Notes: generated from the sequence alone by a model not told the origin. A stretch of 42,575 nt of DNA from Kiritimatiellia bacterium (GCA_016929905.1 JAFGHX010000352.1:1-42575), one strand, 5' to 3'. Counted from the first letter of the stretch, positions 25,690 through 34,218 are shown. Numbers and translations: made by a program.

Positions 25690-25917
25690 ATGGATAAGGC
25701 CGACCGCGTTCGGGCCTGCTACTTGCACGCGTGTCTAAAATGCGTGACCCGAAGCTTTCTGACAAATGCCTCGCTTCGGAGGCGATTCGGTGTCAGCGAG
25801 AAGAACAAGGCGACCGTTTCACGCTACATCAGGGAGGCCGTTGAGGCTGGCGTGATCAAGCCGTTCGATGAACTCGCCGCACCAAAGCTGATGAAATACG
25901 TGCCGTTCTGGGCCTGA
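25690..25917 (+). pseudogene. C-terminal remnant of an AlbA_2/divergent-AAA type ATP-binding protein
   Basis: 75 codons. The translation (RVRACYLHACLKCV, TNASLRRRFGVSEKNKATVS, RYIREAVEAGVIKPFDE, MKYVPFWA) matches, from memory of the family, the conserved end of RecG-like transcriptional regulators with an AlbA_2 domain. Those proteins are normally 400-600 residues and finish in a winged helix and YVPFWA. Everything before RVRACYLHACL is missing, and the DNA upstream is repeat rather than coding. It is therefore read as a degraded gene end rather than a functional small protein, though an independent winged-helix peptide cannot be excluded. Confidence 0.65.
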
Positions 25918-25925
25918 GATTTAGT

Positions 25926-26036
25926 TGATGGGTAGTTGACGGGTGCTTGGTCAAGCAGGCGGAATAGTGCCATATGTAGTGTTTTTCTGTTTGGAGCCAC
26001 TATATATGCTACTCTTTCAGTCTGATGGGTAGTTGA
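25926..26036 (+). repeat. 14-base direct repeats flanking an AT-rich segment
   Basis: TGATGGGTAGTTGA occurs at 25926-25939 and again at 26023-26036, 97 bases apart. Between them lies the most AT-rich stretch of the window (ATATGTAGTGTTTTTCTG, ACTATATATGCTACTC). The pair sits about 180 bases upstream of the ribbon-helix-helix gene and could be its operator or centromere-like site, or the footprint of a past insertion. Confidence 0.55.
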
Positions 26037-26217
26037 TCGGGATCACGCCCTGAGCGCGGGAATTGACACAGAGGGGATCTCCAAATTCGCCACCAGGAGC
26101 ATGTCTTCGCCAAGGGGACGTGCTGTCGGTCAGATGCGAGACCTCTCGTGCTGGCGTGATGGACACGGCCGTCATCCTCCCGTTTATCGGGAGGGCGTAG
26201 CCAAGGGGAGAAGAACA

Positions 26218-26583
26218 GTGGCCGAAAAGCGAGGCGCAACCGCATCTGGCTCCCGCGGGCACAGGCACGTAACTGCTGCGAGAGAACAGCCCCGCAGACT
26301 GCGTGGCCCACAAGGGGCTCGGCTGCAGTCCAAGCGAAGATCCAATATCTCAGCAAGACCAGCGCCGCCCTATTCTGCGGCCAAGGTCCAGGTTTCACTG
26401 CGCTTCGACCCCACGCTGCTCGACCGTGCTCGAAACGCTTGCCATGCGCTGAACATCAGCCTGCAGGGCATGATCGACGCATCCCTTACCAGAGAAGTCG
26501 AGCGCAGGGAGAGAGAGAACGGAGGGCCTTTCCCAAGACGTCCAGGGACACTGAAGACCGGCCCAAGGCCGAATACCACTTGA
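26218..26583 (+). CDS. Small ribbon-helix-helix-type DNA-binding protein, orphan
   Basis: 121 residues from GTG 26218 with AGGGGAG about 8-9 bases upstream. The first 60 residues are basic and low in complexity. From about residue 54 there is a ribbon-helix-helix domain: beta strand KVQVSLRFD, helix PTLLDRARNACHALN, turn, helix LQGMIDASLTREVERRERENGG. The tail GPFPRRPGTLKTGPRP resembles ParG/CopG-like partition proteins on plasmids and chromosomes, usually found next to a ParA ATPase. No ParA is near. The surroundings (a broken gene, direct repeats, AT-rich DNA) suggest an island or plasmid remnant. Whether it is still active is unknown. Confidence 0.6.
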   Translation: MAEKRGATASGSRGHRHVTAAREQPRRLRGPQGARLQSKRRSNISARPAPPYSAAKVQVSLRFDPTLLDRARNACHALNISLQGMIDASLTREVERRERENGGPFPRRPGTLKTGPRPNTT

Positions 26584-26607
26584 TCGGGGCCGCCAAACCG
26601 GTCGTTT

Positions 26608-26752
26608 GGCATACTTCAGCACAATCCAGAACCCTGCGGGCTTCCCGTCCCCTTCACGAAGGAGAACGCTTCCGCTAGAATAGGAATGCCGTTCAAGAAC
26701 GGGCGCACGCCCTGCGCGCCGATGACGGTGTGTTATGTCAAGAGTTCTTGAC
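26608..26752 (+). promoter_or_regulatory. Upstream control region of the 1280-residue protein, shared with that at 34321
   Basis: Contains GGCATACTTCAGCACAATCC (26608-26627), GAATAGG (26678-26684), and TGTTATGTCAAG (from 26731) with the dyad GTCAAGA-GT-TCTTGAC (26737-26752). The first and last elements recur upstream of the heparinase-like gene at 34321 and 34446 with nearly the same spacing (123 and 125 bases). Confidence 0.5.
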
Positions 26753-26874
26753 CCCGTGCCCAGAAGTACCGTTTTGCGCCCACGCATCATCAATGGCAAA
26801 GCGGCTGTCGCCAATCGAAAGAGCACCAGACGCTTCATGACTGTATAGTCTCATCGCGCGTGGAGGAGAGGACG

Positions 26875-29800
26875 ATGACGAACCAGCCCTACGAATCATC
26901 TCTGCGGGGCCGCGGCAGACGGGTTTCGCCTCAGATGCTGTGCCTGTGTCTGCTGACGACGGTGCTGGGCGCATCGGCGCCGGCCGGCGCGTGGAAGGAC
27001 CAGACGCGCCCGCCGATCGACGAGGTGAAAGAGCAGTACCTGGACACGATCTTCGCGGCGGGCGGCGAGGCGAAGGCGGCGATTGCGGTGCCGGCCGACG
27101 GCCGGTACGACGCCGCCGTTGCCAGGATTCAGGAAGCGGTTCGAAAGCACGGCGGGGTGTCGTTGCCGGTCGTTCGCGGGGCGACGGATCCCCGTGCGCT
27201 GCTGAGAGACCGCTCCGTCATTGCGCTCGGCAACATGTCCACGAATCCGTTCATCGAGAAACTGTACTGCCAGTGGTATTGCCTGCTCGACCTGAAGTAC
27301 CCGGGCAAGGGCGGCTACGTGGTGCGCTCGCTGCACAACCCCTACGCGACGGGCCGCAATGTCGTCTTCGTCGGCGGTTCGGACGACGCGGGCGTGCTGA
27401 AGGGCGCCGAGGTCTTCTGCGGCCTGCTCCGCGCGGGCGACCCGCTGAAACTGGGTTGGACGATGAAGATCCAACTCGGTGCGGGCCTCGTGCCGCCCGA
27501 TGTGGGCGAAGACGCGAAGGGGCTGACACGGATGGGCGGCTGGACGCGGAGCTGGGGCTGGAACGCGCTGAGCGCGGCCGGTGCGCTCTACTACATGACG
27601 GGTGAGCCGACGTATCTCGACTGCTTCAAGGCGTTCGCCAGACCGGATCCCAAGAACATCCCCAAAGCCCTGCAGGGCGGCGGCGGCAGCTTGTACGACG
27701 ACCCCGCCAATCCCATTGTGACCGGCCAGGAATACAACGACCACCGCGTCGCGCTGGTCTGGGACCTGATCGAGGAGAGCCCCGGATTCGACGACGAGTT
27801 CCGCATGTTCTTCACCAAACAGCTTCTGGAACACCAGTTCTGGCGCCAGCTCTACGGCGACCCGAAAGACGACAGCTACGTGAACAAGCGGCCGACCCGT
27901 CACACGGCGTACAAGATGCTCGGCATGTATGCCGACAGCCGGTATTTCGCGAAGTACTACCCGAATCCGCGTTGGGACACGCGGTTGGAAAGCGTGCGCA
28001 AGTCCTTCGACGGGTTCATTGAGGGGCCCGCTTGGTGGGAGTCGCTCGACATGCTGGGGTCCTGCGTCCAGTACGTCTTTGCGTTCTTCGTTCTCGACGG
28101 CTACGAGGAGTTCGTCGCCAGCGGCGCGGCGCAGATGTACATGAATCACCTGCTCATGATGCGCACGGGTGAGGCGAAGGACAACTACAAGGCGTCGCTC
28201 GCCCCCGTGTTGCTGAACCAGGCGGCGCACATCACGGGCGATTCGCGCTATGTGTGGCTCCTGCAGCACGATCTGGACTCCGATTGGGATCGGTTCCGGA
28301 TCGGCCGCTCCTTCTGGCCGGCGCCGGAGCGGGAACCCCGCACGCCGACGGACCTCACGGACAGGATCATGGCATTCCCGCCCCAGCAGATCGGCAAGGA
28401 GCAGATCCCCTACGCCGTCGAGCCGGGTTCGGGCTACAAGATGCTCACGTTCCGGTCCGGGCTGTCGGCAGAGGACGACTTCTTCCAGATGGACGGTTAC
28501 TTCGGGCGCGGCCGCACGGCGTACCACGTGAATGCGCTGTACAAGCTGCGGATGTTCGGCGGCCGCCAGGTTCTTTCCGGCTACAACAACGACGTGGACG
28601 TGTGGTATGAGGGAGAGGCCGACCTGAAGGTGGCCCACGGCGCCAGACTGCACACCGCGCTCTCGGCGCCGGGCCTCTGCTACGTGAAGACGGCGGTCGA
28701 CGAGATGCCCTATTCGGCGTGGGAACGGCACCTGGTCTATATCAAGGACGAAGGCTGCGCCTTTCTCGACGTGGTGACCCCGCAGCGCGACGGCCCGTAC
28801 GCCGTGCGGTGCTCCTGGTCGCTGAGCGGGGACCCGTCGGCGGACCGCTCGGCCGGCCCGAACGCCGTGCACCTGGGCGACGGCGTGTTTCTGGCGTGCG
28901 GCACCGAACTGGACTTCCGCGCCGGCGGGAACAGCGTGATGCAGACGCTGGACACGAACCTGCGCAAAGACCAGCCGGCCAGCATCGGCAACTGCATCTT
29001 CCGCGAGCAGGCCAAGCGCAAGCCGGCACATTTCGTCTGGGGCGTGGGGGACAGGGCCTATGTGAAAAAGGGCGCGCGGCCCGCATTCTTCGCCGCCGCC
29101 GGCCTGCCCGGCGGCGGGGTCACGCTCGCCGGCGATTTCGTCTATCTCGACTCCGACCGGCTCATCCTGGCCGGCGCGACGGCGTTCGCGCTCAACGGGC
29201 TGTCCGTGCTGGAGGCCGACAAACCCGTCTCGCTGATCTGGGAGCTGGCGAGCGGGCGGCTCGCGCTCACGGCGGTTCACGGGGCGGCTGTCAGGCTCGC
29301 CGGCAACGGCCGCGCGGTGCCCGCCACGATCGAGCCGGGGGCTCACACGTTCGAAAGTGTGAGCCCGTCGGCCGCCTTGCGGGCCGGTGTGGAACCGGCG
29401 CTCCAACGGCTCGCGGCTCTCGCGCCTGAGCAGCCGCGGTTCGCCGAGCGGCAGGCGGCCGCCGTGCAGCCGGATTGGCAGCCGCGCTGGAAGGCGACGC
29501 TGGCCGGGCCGGTCACGCATCTGGACACGGCGCTGGACAGCCAGATCTGGGCCGCGTGCCGTAACGGCGAAGGCACCAAGCTGCACCGCGTCGGCGTGGA
29601 CGGCACCGTGGCCGCCACGATCAAGAACAAGGACGAGGTCCTGTCCCTCTGGGCGGCCCGCACCCCGCAGCAGGCCCGCTCGTTCGCCGTGCTGGCCGGC
29701 TCGTACCACGACGATGCCGTGCACGCCTACGACCGAAACGGGAACGAGGTCTGGCGCTTCAAGACGGAAGTCGATCCCAGCTACAAGGTGGGCCCGCGGT

Positions 29801-30717
29801 TCAAGGGGCCCTGGTTCTCCAATCCCGGCTACGACGGCAGCAAGTACCATAACCGCGGCGTGTTCACGATGATGGCCGGCGATTTCTGGGGCACCGGCAA
29901 GGAGGAACTCGTGATCGGCCGGCCCGTTACCCTCGAGTTCCACGAGTTGGACGGCACACTCATCAAGCGCCTGCCGACGAGATGGGCGACCAATACCGAA
30001 CTGGCCCTGCTCACGAAACGCGGAAAGGCCAAGGACCCGCAGGTCGTGCTCGCCGGCAAGTTCGACGGCGGTACGCCCGACGTCTCAGCCGTGAACAGCA
30101 AGCACCGCAACCGCGGCGACGGCTGGTTCGGCTCGGGCCGCGTGCTCGAAGGCGCAACGACCATGTGCGCCTGGGGGCAGTGCGGGCACGGCGACCTCGC
30201 CGTGGCCGACCTCGACGGGGACGGCGTGGAGGAAGTCATCACCACGATTACCGGCCACTGGAACGAACTCCGCGTCTGGGACGGCGGCACGACCAAGCCG
30301 GAATGGCTGCACTCGCCGTTGTGGATGAAGTATTTCGGGCCCGACACCGGCGGCTGGCAGAACGTGAAGAACATTTCGAACCGGTTCATGAAGGCCCTGG
30401 AAGTCGCGGACCTGAACGGGGACGGCAAGAAGGAGGTGATCGTCGGCCTCAAGATCGGCTGGGTCCACGTCTACGACCATGCCGGCAACAAGGTCTGGAG
30501 CCGGTTCCTCGAGAAAGGCGTGCGGTGCCTGAAAGCCACGCCCGGCGGGCTCGCCGTCGGCCTGTCCGACGGGCGGCTGCTGCTCCTGAACGGCGGCGGG
30601 CGCACGGTGCGCACCGCGGACCTGGGCGCGTCGGTGGAAAAGCTCACCATCGTGAACGGGAACGGCCTGGTCGCCGGGACCCGGAACGGCACGCTGGCCG
30701 CGTTCGCCCTGCGGTGA
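26875..30717 (+). CDS. Large secreted polysaccharide-degradation protein: GH67N-like, alpha/alpha toroid, beta domain and FG-GAP-like repeats
   Basis: 1280 residues. ATG 26875 has GGAGGAGAGG directly upstream. A signal peptide spans residues 1-39 (MLCLCLLTTVLGASAPAGA). Residues about 60-200 look like the N-terminal Rossmann-like domain of alpha-glucuronidase-type enzymes (SVIALGNMSTNPFIEKLY, YVVRSLHNPYATGRNVVFVG). About 210-510 form an all-helical region of alpha/alpha-toroid type. About 520-850 are beta-rich, like the C-terminal sheets of heparinase-family lyases (GYFGRGRTAYHVNALYKLRMF). The last 350 residues carry VCBS/FG-GAP-like repeats (DLAVADLDGDGVEEVITTI, VADLNGDGKKEVIVGLKIG). Known lyases with toroid plus beta-sheet folds cleave uronic-acid polysaccharides. 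The activity here is inferred, and catalytic residues are not assignable by eye. Confidence 0.82.
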   Translation: MTNQPYESSLRGRGRRVSPQMLCLCLLTTVLGASAPAGAWKDQTRPPIDEVKEQYLDTIFAAGGEAKAAIAVPADGRYDAAVARIQEAVRKHGGVSLPVVRGATDPRALLRDRSVIALGNMSTNPFIEKLYCQWYCLLDLKYPGKGGYVVRSLHNPYATGRNVVFVGGSDDAGVLKGAEVFCGLLRAGDPLKLGWTMKIQLGAGLVPPDVGEDAKGLTRMGGWTRSWGWNALSAAGALYYMTGEPTYLDCFKAFARPDPKNIPKALQGGGGSLYDDPANPIVTGQEYNDHRVALVWDLIEESPGFDDEFRMFFTKQLLEHQFWRQLYGDPKDDSYVNKRPTRHTAYKMLGMYADSRYFAKYYPNPRWDTRLESVRKSFDGFIEGPAWWESLDMLGSCVQYVFAFFVLDGYEEFVASGAAQMYMNHLLMMRTGEAKDNYKASLAPVLLNQAAHITGDSRYVWLLQHDLDSDWDRFRIGRSFWPAPEREPRTPTDLTDRIMAFPPQQIGKEQIPYAVEPGSGYKMLTFRSGLSAEDDFFQMDGYFGRGRTAYHVNALYKLRMFGGRQVLSGYNNDVDVWYEGEADLKVAHGARLHTALSAPGLCYVKTAVDEMPYSAWERHLVYIKDEGCAFLDVVTPQRDGPYAVRCSWSLSGDPSADRSAGPNAVHLGDGVFLACGTELDFRAGGNSVMQTLDTNLRKDQPASIGNCIFREQAKRKPAHFVWGVGDRAYVKKGARPAFFAAAGLPGGGVTLAGDFVYLDSDRLILAGATAFALNGLSVLEADKPVSLIWELASGRLALTAVHGAAVRLAGNGRAVPATIEPGAHTFESVSPSAALRAGVEPALQRLAALAPEQPRFAERQAAAVQPDWQPRWKATLAGPVTHLDTALDSQIWAACRNGEGTKLHRVGVDGTVAATIKNKDEVLSLWAARTPQQARSFAVLAGSYHDDAVHAYDRNGNEVWRFKTEVDPSYKVGPRFKGPWFSNPGYDGSKYHNRGVFTMMAGDFWGTGKEELVIGRPVTLEFHELDGTLIKRLPTRWATNTELALLTKRGKAKDPQVVLAGKFDGGTPDVSAVNSKHRNRGDGWFGSGRVLEGATTMCAWGQCGHGDLAVADLDGDGVEEVITTITGHWNELRVWDGGTTKPEWLHSPLWMKYFGPDTGGWQNVKNISNRFMKALEVADLNGDGKKEVIVGLKIGWVHVYDHAGNKVWSRFLEKGVRCLKATPGGLAVGLSDGRLLLLNGGGRTVRTADLGASVEKLTIVNGNGLVAGTRNGTLAAFALR

Positions 30718-30722
30718 GCCGG

Positions 30723-30735
30723 GCACCGCCGGTGC
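30723..30735. terminator. Terminator-like hairpin between convergent genes
   Basis: GCACC (30723-30727), loop GCC, GGTGC (30731-30735), in the 72-base gap between two stops. Short stem and no T-run, so weak evidence. Confidence 0.3.
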
Positions 30736-30789
30736 GCCGGGCCATACGGGAACGGGAAAGCCGCGCCGCCGCTCGCCGGGCGCTTGGCT

Positions 30790-32010
30790 CTACCGGCCCG
30801 CGGCGGGCTCCGCGGCGCCGGACGAAAGGCGGGGGGCCGTCGGAGGCGGCGGCATCATGCCGCAAAGCGGCGCGCCGCCGCCGACCACGGGTTCCTCGGG
30901 CCTGTTGTTGCGGACAACGCGCAGAAAGGGCGTGATCCGGTTCAGCTCCTTGCGCACCCGCTCCAGCCGCTTGACGTCCGCGGTCGATTCGGCACACAGC
31001 ACCCGCGCGTGCCCCTGATCCACGACGTAAAGACCGTAGTCGCGCATGCAGACCGCCAGCCGCAATGCCGTCTCGCTCAGACCCAGTGCCTCCAGATCCG
31101 GGCCGCCTTTGCCCGGCGGCGGAATGGCAATCAGCATGCCGTACTTCAATGTGCCCTTCTGCTGCTTCATGTTGCCGTCCGTATCCGCGGCAGGCCATAC
31201 CGTACAGTCCCGGCGGTCCGGGCACTCCCTGATCAGGAGATCCCGGGAGAGGGCCAGAGCCAGCGCGTGCCGGATCGGGGTGCCCGGCGCGTTGATTTCC
31301 CAGGCGCGCAACGCGCCGCCCAGAAAGGACAGGCCCGCGGCACGCGGCCCGACTTTGCCCGGCCAGACGTCGGGCGGCGGATGTCCCGTTCCCGTCACGA
31401 TGTTCTGTTCCGGGCACACCTTCTTCTTGGCCTCCACCCCCATCGTCCGCGCGAAGCGGGTTGGGTCGGGATCGTCGGTGAAATGGATCCGCGCGAACGC
31501 CTGCGTGTCGCTGAGCACGGCGATTTCGTAGAATTCGTGGGTGTAGCCCGTGGTGGCGTCATAGATGACGGTCGGCGTGTGGGCGGGAACACCCGCCTCG
31601 GCCAGGCGCCCCTCGGCCTTGCGCGTGCCCCGGTACTGCACGGGATGGCGTACGCCGCGTGGCCAGTGCAGGCGGTACGGCAGGTTCTGGCCCACCGGCG
31701 TTTCGGCCCACGCGTTCTTCGGGTAGACCCAGAGCCTGCAGGTCACCGTCATGAGCGGGTCGGATTCCGTCGCGATCGCCGTCACAATGCCGTAGCCGTT
31801 TGCCGCGTTGATGCCCCAGCGATAGGCCGGGTTCGTCATGTCGCGGGTTTCAGGGTCCGATTCCGTGGAGTAGACCGCGTTCGCACCGATCGGCCGGTTC
31901 CAGGCGCTGGTGACAGCGTAGGGCCACAGGAGGGCGTCACGCGGCGCTTCGGCGTGCGCCCCGCACGCCAGGACAACAGCGATCACGAATCCCGCAACGC
32001 GTACTCTCAT
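30790..32010 (-). CDS. Secreted protein of unknown function
   Basis: 406 residues. ATG 32010 follows GGAGG at 7 bases and opens a signal peptide (MRVRVAGFVIAVVLACGAHA). Recognisable blocks include YAVTSAWNRPIGANAVYS, LWVYPKNAW, VIYDATTGYTHEFYEIAVLS, AAGLSFLGGALRAWEIN and IRHALALALSRDLL. This order recalls a family of secreted proteins in actinobacteria and fungi with WN-P-I and an F/Y-E-F/Y-W block, but I cannot name it. The C-terminus is proline-rich (MMPPPPTAPRLSS). It lies between two carbohydrate-active genes, facing the 1280-residue protein tail to tail. No catalytic residues are assigned. Confidence 0.75.
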   Translation of the reverse strand: MRVRVAGFVIAVVLACGAHAEAPRDALLWPYAVTSAWNRPIGANAVYSTESDPETRDMTNPAYRWGINAANGYGIVTAIATESDPLMTVTCRLWVYPKNAWAETPVGQNLPYRLHWPRGVRHPVQYRGTRKAEGRLAEAGVPAHTPTVIYDATTGYTHEFYEIAVLSDTQAFARIHFTDDPDPTRFARTMGVEAKKKVCPEQNIVTGTGHPPPDVWPGKVGPRAAGLSFLGGALRAWEINAPGTPIRHALALALSRDLLIRECPDRRDCTVWPAADTDGNMKQQKGTLKYGMLIAIPPPGKGGPDLEALGLSETALRLAVCMRDYGLYVVDQGHARVLCAESTADVKRLERVRKELNRITPFLRVVRNNRPEEPVVGGGAPLCGMMPPPPTAPRLSSGAAEPAAGR

Positions 32011-32045
32011 GTCGAGGCCTCCTTCACGCTTTGCCGCGCGTCTGA

Positions 32046-32108
32046 GTAGCGCGGTCGTCCTCGGCCGCGCACGGCCGCGGCAGGGCCGGGCGAGGACGCC
32101 CGGCCTAC
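32046..32108. repeat. Inverted pair of GTAG-headed palindromes
   Basis: Plus-strand head at 32046 (GTAGCGCGGTCGTCCTCGGC...) and minus-strand head at 32108 (GTAGGCCGGGCGTCCTCGCC...). The right unit folds as GCCGGGCG-AGGA-CGCCCGGC (32085-32104). Core GCGTCCTCGC is shared with the palindrome at 14389-14414 and, minus one C, with 16487-16509. Part of a 390-base gap with no gene. Confidence 0.65.
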
Positions 32109-32124
32109 TTCGGTCGCTGGCGAT

Positions 32125-32250
32125 GAGCCTGTCGAGAAGCGCCCTGCGCTTCGGCCCGCACGGAGCTCGCGTTGGCCCAAAAGCTACGGCGAGGCAGGCC
32201 AGGCCCTCCAAATTCCCCAACATGCAGCCGCGAAATTCGTCGACAGGCTC
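32125..32250. repeat. Dispersed repeat with GAGCCTGTCGA/TCGACAGGCTC arms and an AAGCTACGGCG unit
   Basis: GAGCCTGTCGA (32125-32135) is inverted at 32240-32250. Between them AAGCTACGGCGAGGCAGGC (32180-32198) recurs almost unchanged at about 34115-34133, on the other side of the regulator gene. Both sequence types are known to me as widespread intergenic repeats in many bacterial genomes. No coding signal is seen between 32109 and 32399. Confidence 0.5.
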
Positions 32251-32399
32251 AACGTTCGCCTCAAGGTGCCTGCGCCAGATAGTATCTAGTCCCACCGCGG
32301 CCGGGCCTGCCACACCCCTTTCAGCAGGCGAGCGGCGTAATCATACCAAGGCATCCTGCCCCGGCCAACGTGAGCGGGCCCGGAGCCCGTGCGCGTCGG

Positions 32400-33959
32400 T
32401 CAACCCGCGCCGTGCGGAGCCGATGCGGGCCGGGCCGTGCTGCTGCGGATGACAAGGTCGCCCGGGCTTCGGATGACGCCCTCGGCATCGCGCGAAATGG
32501 GCAGATCCTGCATCAGGAAGTGGGCGGCCAGATACCCCATCTGGCTCTTCCTGAAGTCATAGGCCGTGATGCCGTACGGGACGAGATCCCCGGCGTTGTT
32601 GATGCCGGCCAGGCTGAGTTGGGCGGGGACGGAAACGTTGTGTCGCGCCAGGAATTCCCAAGCCGCGATCGCCGTCATTTCGTCGGAGCAGGCCCAGGCG
32701 GTGACTCGCGTGTCGCGCAAGGCGTCCGCGAACAGAGCGGCCATGACCCGCCGGCAACTGTCCTCGTTCATGAGGTCGCGTATCATCGTGCGGCCTTCCG
32801 CGACCGGGTCGCGCAGCAGGAACCCGTGATCCCGGAACGCACGCTTCAACGTGGCCGTTACCTCGTCTGAAACCCGCTGCACCCGCGCGCGGTCTTCGGC
32901 GCGCGAGGCGTGTTCGTGCCCGAATAAGCGCCGAACCCCGGCCTGCGGGCCGGCCAGCGCCCGAAACGCACTCGTGAACCCCTTGTACCGCTTCTCGCAC
33001 CAGGCCGCTTCGCTGAAATAGCCGAAGAAGGCGGCATGCCGGTGCCCCAGCCCGGCCAGATGCCGACCGACCGCTTCGCCCGCCGCCCGGTTGTCTATGT
33101 GCAGGAGCCCCAGATTGCTCGGCGCGGCGCGCTGCACACGCGGAACGCACAGGAGTTCATCGGCGTAATTGAACACAACGACCGGAAGCCCCGTCCTTGC
33201 TGCAACCCCGATTTCAGCCGCCACTCCGGCTGGGTCGCGCCTTCCCTGTGCACGGCCCGCACCCAGATGCAGGAAGCCGATCGTGTCCCGGCGCGTCAGG
33301 CCGCGCAGGCGCCGCGGCGACTGCCGGCTCAGATCGAACGCCCGCATCTCCGAGGCGCCGAATCTGTTCAGCTCCATTTCGAGCGAGCGGATGAACTCCC
33401 GCGAGACGCGCCAGCCCGCCATGGCGTCAAGCTGACTCACACTGGCCAGCACCGTGACGATACGGCGCGTTTCTGTCCGCTTCCCCGATGTCGGGCTGCT
33501 CACCCGATACCGGCGCCCCAGGCACTGCAACAGTCCGTGCTGTGCCACCAGATCGAGCGCGCGACGCACGACCGCCGCGGAGGCGCCGAACCGGTACTGG
33601 AGCACCTTCCCGTACGGGAGCACGTCGCCAAGGCGGTAGGCGCCCTGCACAATCGCCTGCTCCAGCTCGCGCGCGATGTCCGCCGCGCGGCCCGCCGCCG
33701 ACGTCAGCTCACGCTCTGCTTCCACGCCGCCCGTCACGTAGACGCCGCTCCCCTTGCGGGTCGTCACGAGCCCCTCGCGCCGCAGCGCCGCGATCGCCAC
33801 CTGTACCGTCGCGCGCGCCGTACCGAACTCACGCGCCAGCCCGGTGATCGAAGCCAGCCGCGCCCCGTTCGGCAACTCGCCCTCCCGAATGCGCGTGCGC
33901 AAAGCCTCAAAAACCAGCCAGGGCTTCGTCCCCGACCTGATGCCCTTCTCCATGGCCAT
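32400..33959 (-). CDS. Transcriptional regulator with two GntR-type winged helices and a LacI-type sensor domain (second copy)
   Basis: 519 residues from ATG 33959, with GGAGGGGAG directly upstream; ATG 33953 is an alternative. The order of domains equals that of the gene at 6921-8444: GntR winged helix 1 (LRTRIREGELPNGARLASI, GTARATVQVAIAALRREGLV, GSGVYV), GntR winged helix 2 (ARELEQAIVQGAYRLGDVLP, GASAAVVRRALDLVAQHGLL), then LacI-type sensor (GHRHAAFFGYFSEAAW, VTAWACSDEMTAIAAWEFLA, SLAGINNAGDLVPYG). The sensor domains share many residues including the C-terminal YGITAYDFRKSQMGYLAAHFLMQDLP, so the two are paralogues. Placed among secreted lyase genes, it is a good candidate regulator of the two shared upstream regions at 26608 and 34321. 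Confidence 0.88.
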   Translation of the reverse strand: MAMEKGIRSGTKPWLVFEALRTRIREGELPNGARLASITGLAREFGTARATVQVAIAALRREGLVTTRKGSGVYVTGGVEAERELTSAAGRAADIARELEQAIVQGAYRLGDVLPYGKVLQYRFGASAAVVRRALDLVAQHGLLQCLGRRYRVSSPTSGKRTETRRIVTVLASVSQLDAMAGWRVSREFIRSLEMELNRFGASEMRAFDLSRQSPRRLRGLTRRDTIGFLHLGAGRAQGRRDPAGVAAEIGVAARTGLPVVVFNYADELLCVPRVQRAAPSNLGLLHIDNRAAGEAVGRHLAGLGHRHAAFFGYFSEAAWCEKRYKGFTSAFRALAGPQAGVRRLFGHEHASRAEDRARVQRVSDEVTATLKRAFRDHGFLLRDPVAEGRTMIRDLMNEDSCRRVMAALFADALRDTRVTAWACSDEMTAIAAWEFLARHNVSVPAQLSLAGINNAGDLVPYGITAYDFRKSQMGYLAAHFLMQDLPISRDAEGVIRSPGDLVIRSSTARPASAPHGAG

Positions 33960-34029
33960 ACTCCCCTCCGCCTTGCCGGCCGCGAAAACCGCGGCCCCCT
34001 TCGCCGGGCTTCTGGCGCGACGCGACACT

Positions 34030-34081
34030 CACCTGAAACTTCGTCGAGAACCTTGTCGAAAACCCCCGCCGCAGCGGCGGG
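34030..34081 (+). repeat. 12-base tandem repeat followed by a GC hairpin
   Basis: CACCTGAAACTT, CGTCGAGAACCT and TGTCGAAAACCC (34030-34065) match the 12-base repeats at 9607 and 19392. CCCGCCGC-A-GCGGCGGG (34065-34081) follows. They lie in the probable leader of the regulator gene. Confidence 0.6.
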
Positions 34082-34218
34082 ATCGATAAAGCTTACGACC
34101 CGCCTTCGCTCAGAAGCTACGGCGCGGCAGGCAAAAGCTTACTGCCTGTCTGCCCGCGGCGGAACAAAGTCTCCACCTCGTTATATCCGGCGCCGCGCAA
34201 CGCGCCGGGGGCCTTGCT

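Noticed and set aside
26608..26627. Possible sigma-54 promoter (GG...GC) in the shared upstream element
   Set aside because: The spacing between GG and GC is 9 rather than 10 bases, and the copy at 34321 has GT in place of GC.
26896..29943. Minus-strand open frame of over 1000 codons opposite the 1280-residue gene
   Set aside because: Shadow of high-GC codon use; rich in R, H, V and A without signal peptide or motifs, whereas the plus frame has a ribosome-binding site, signal peptide and recognisable domains.
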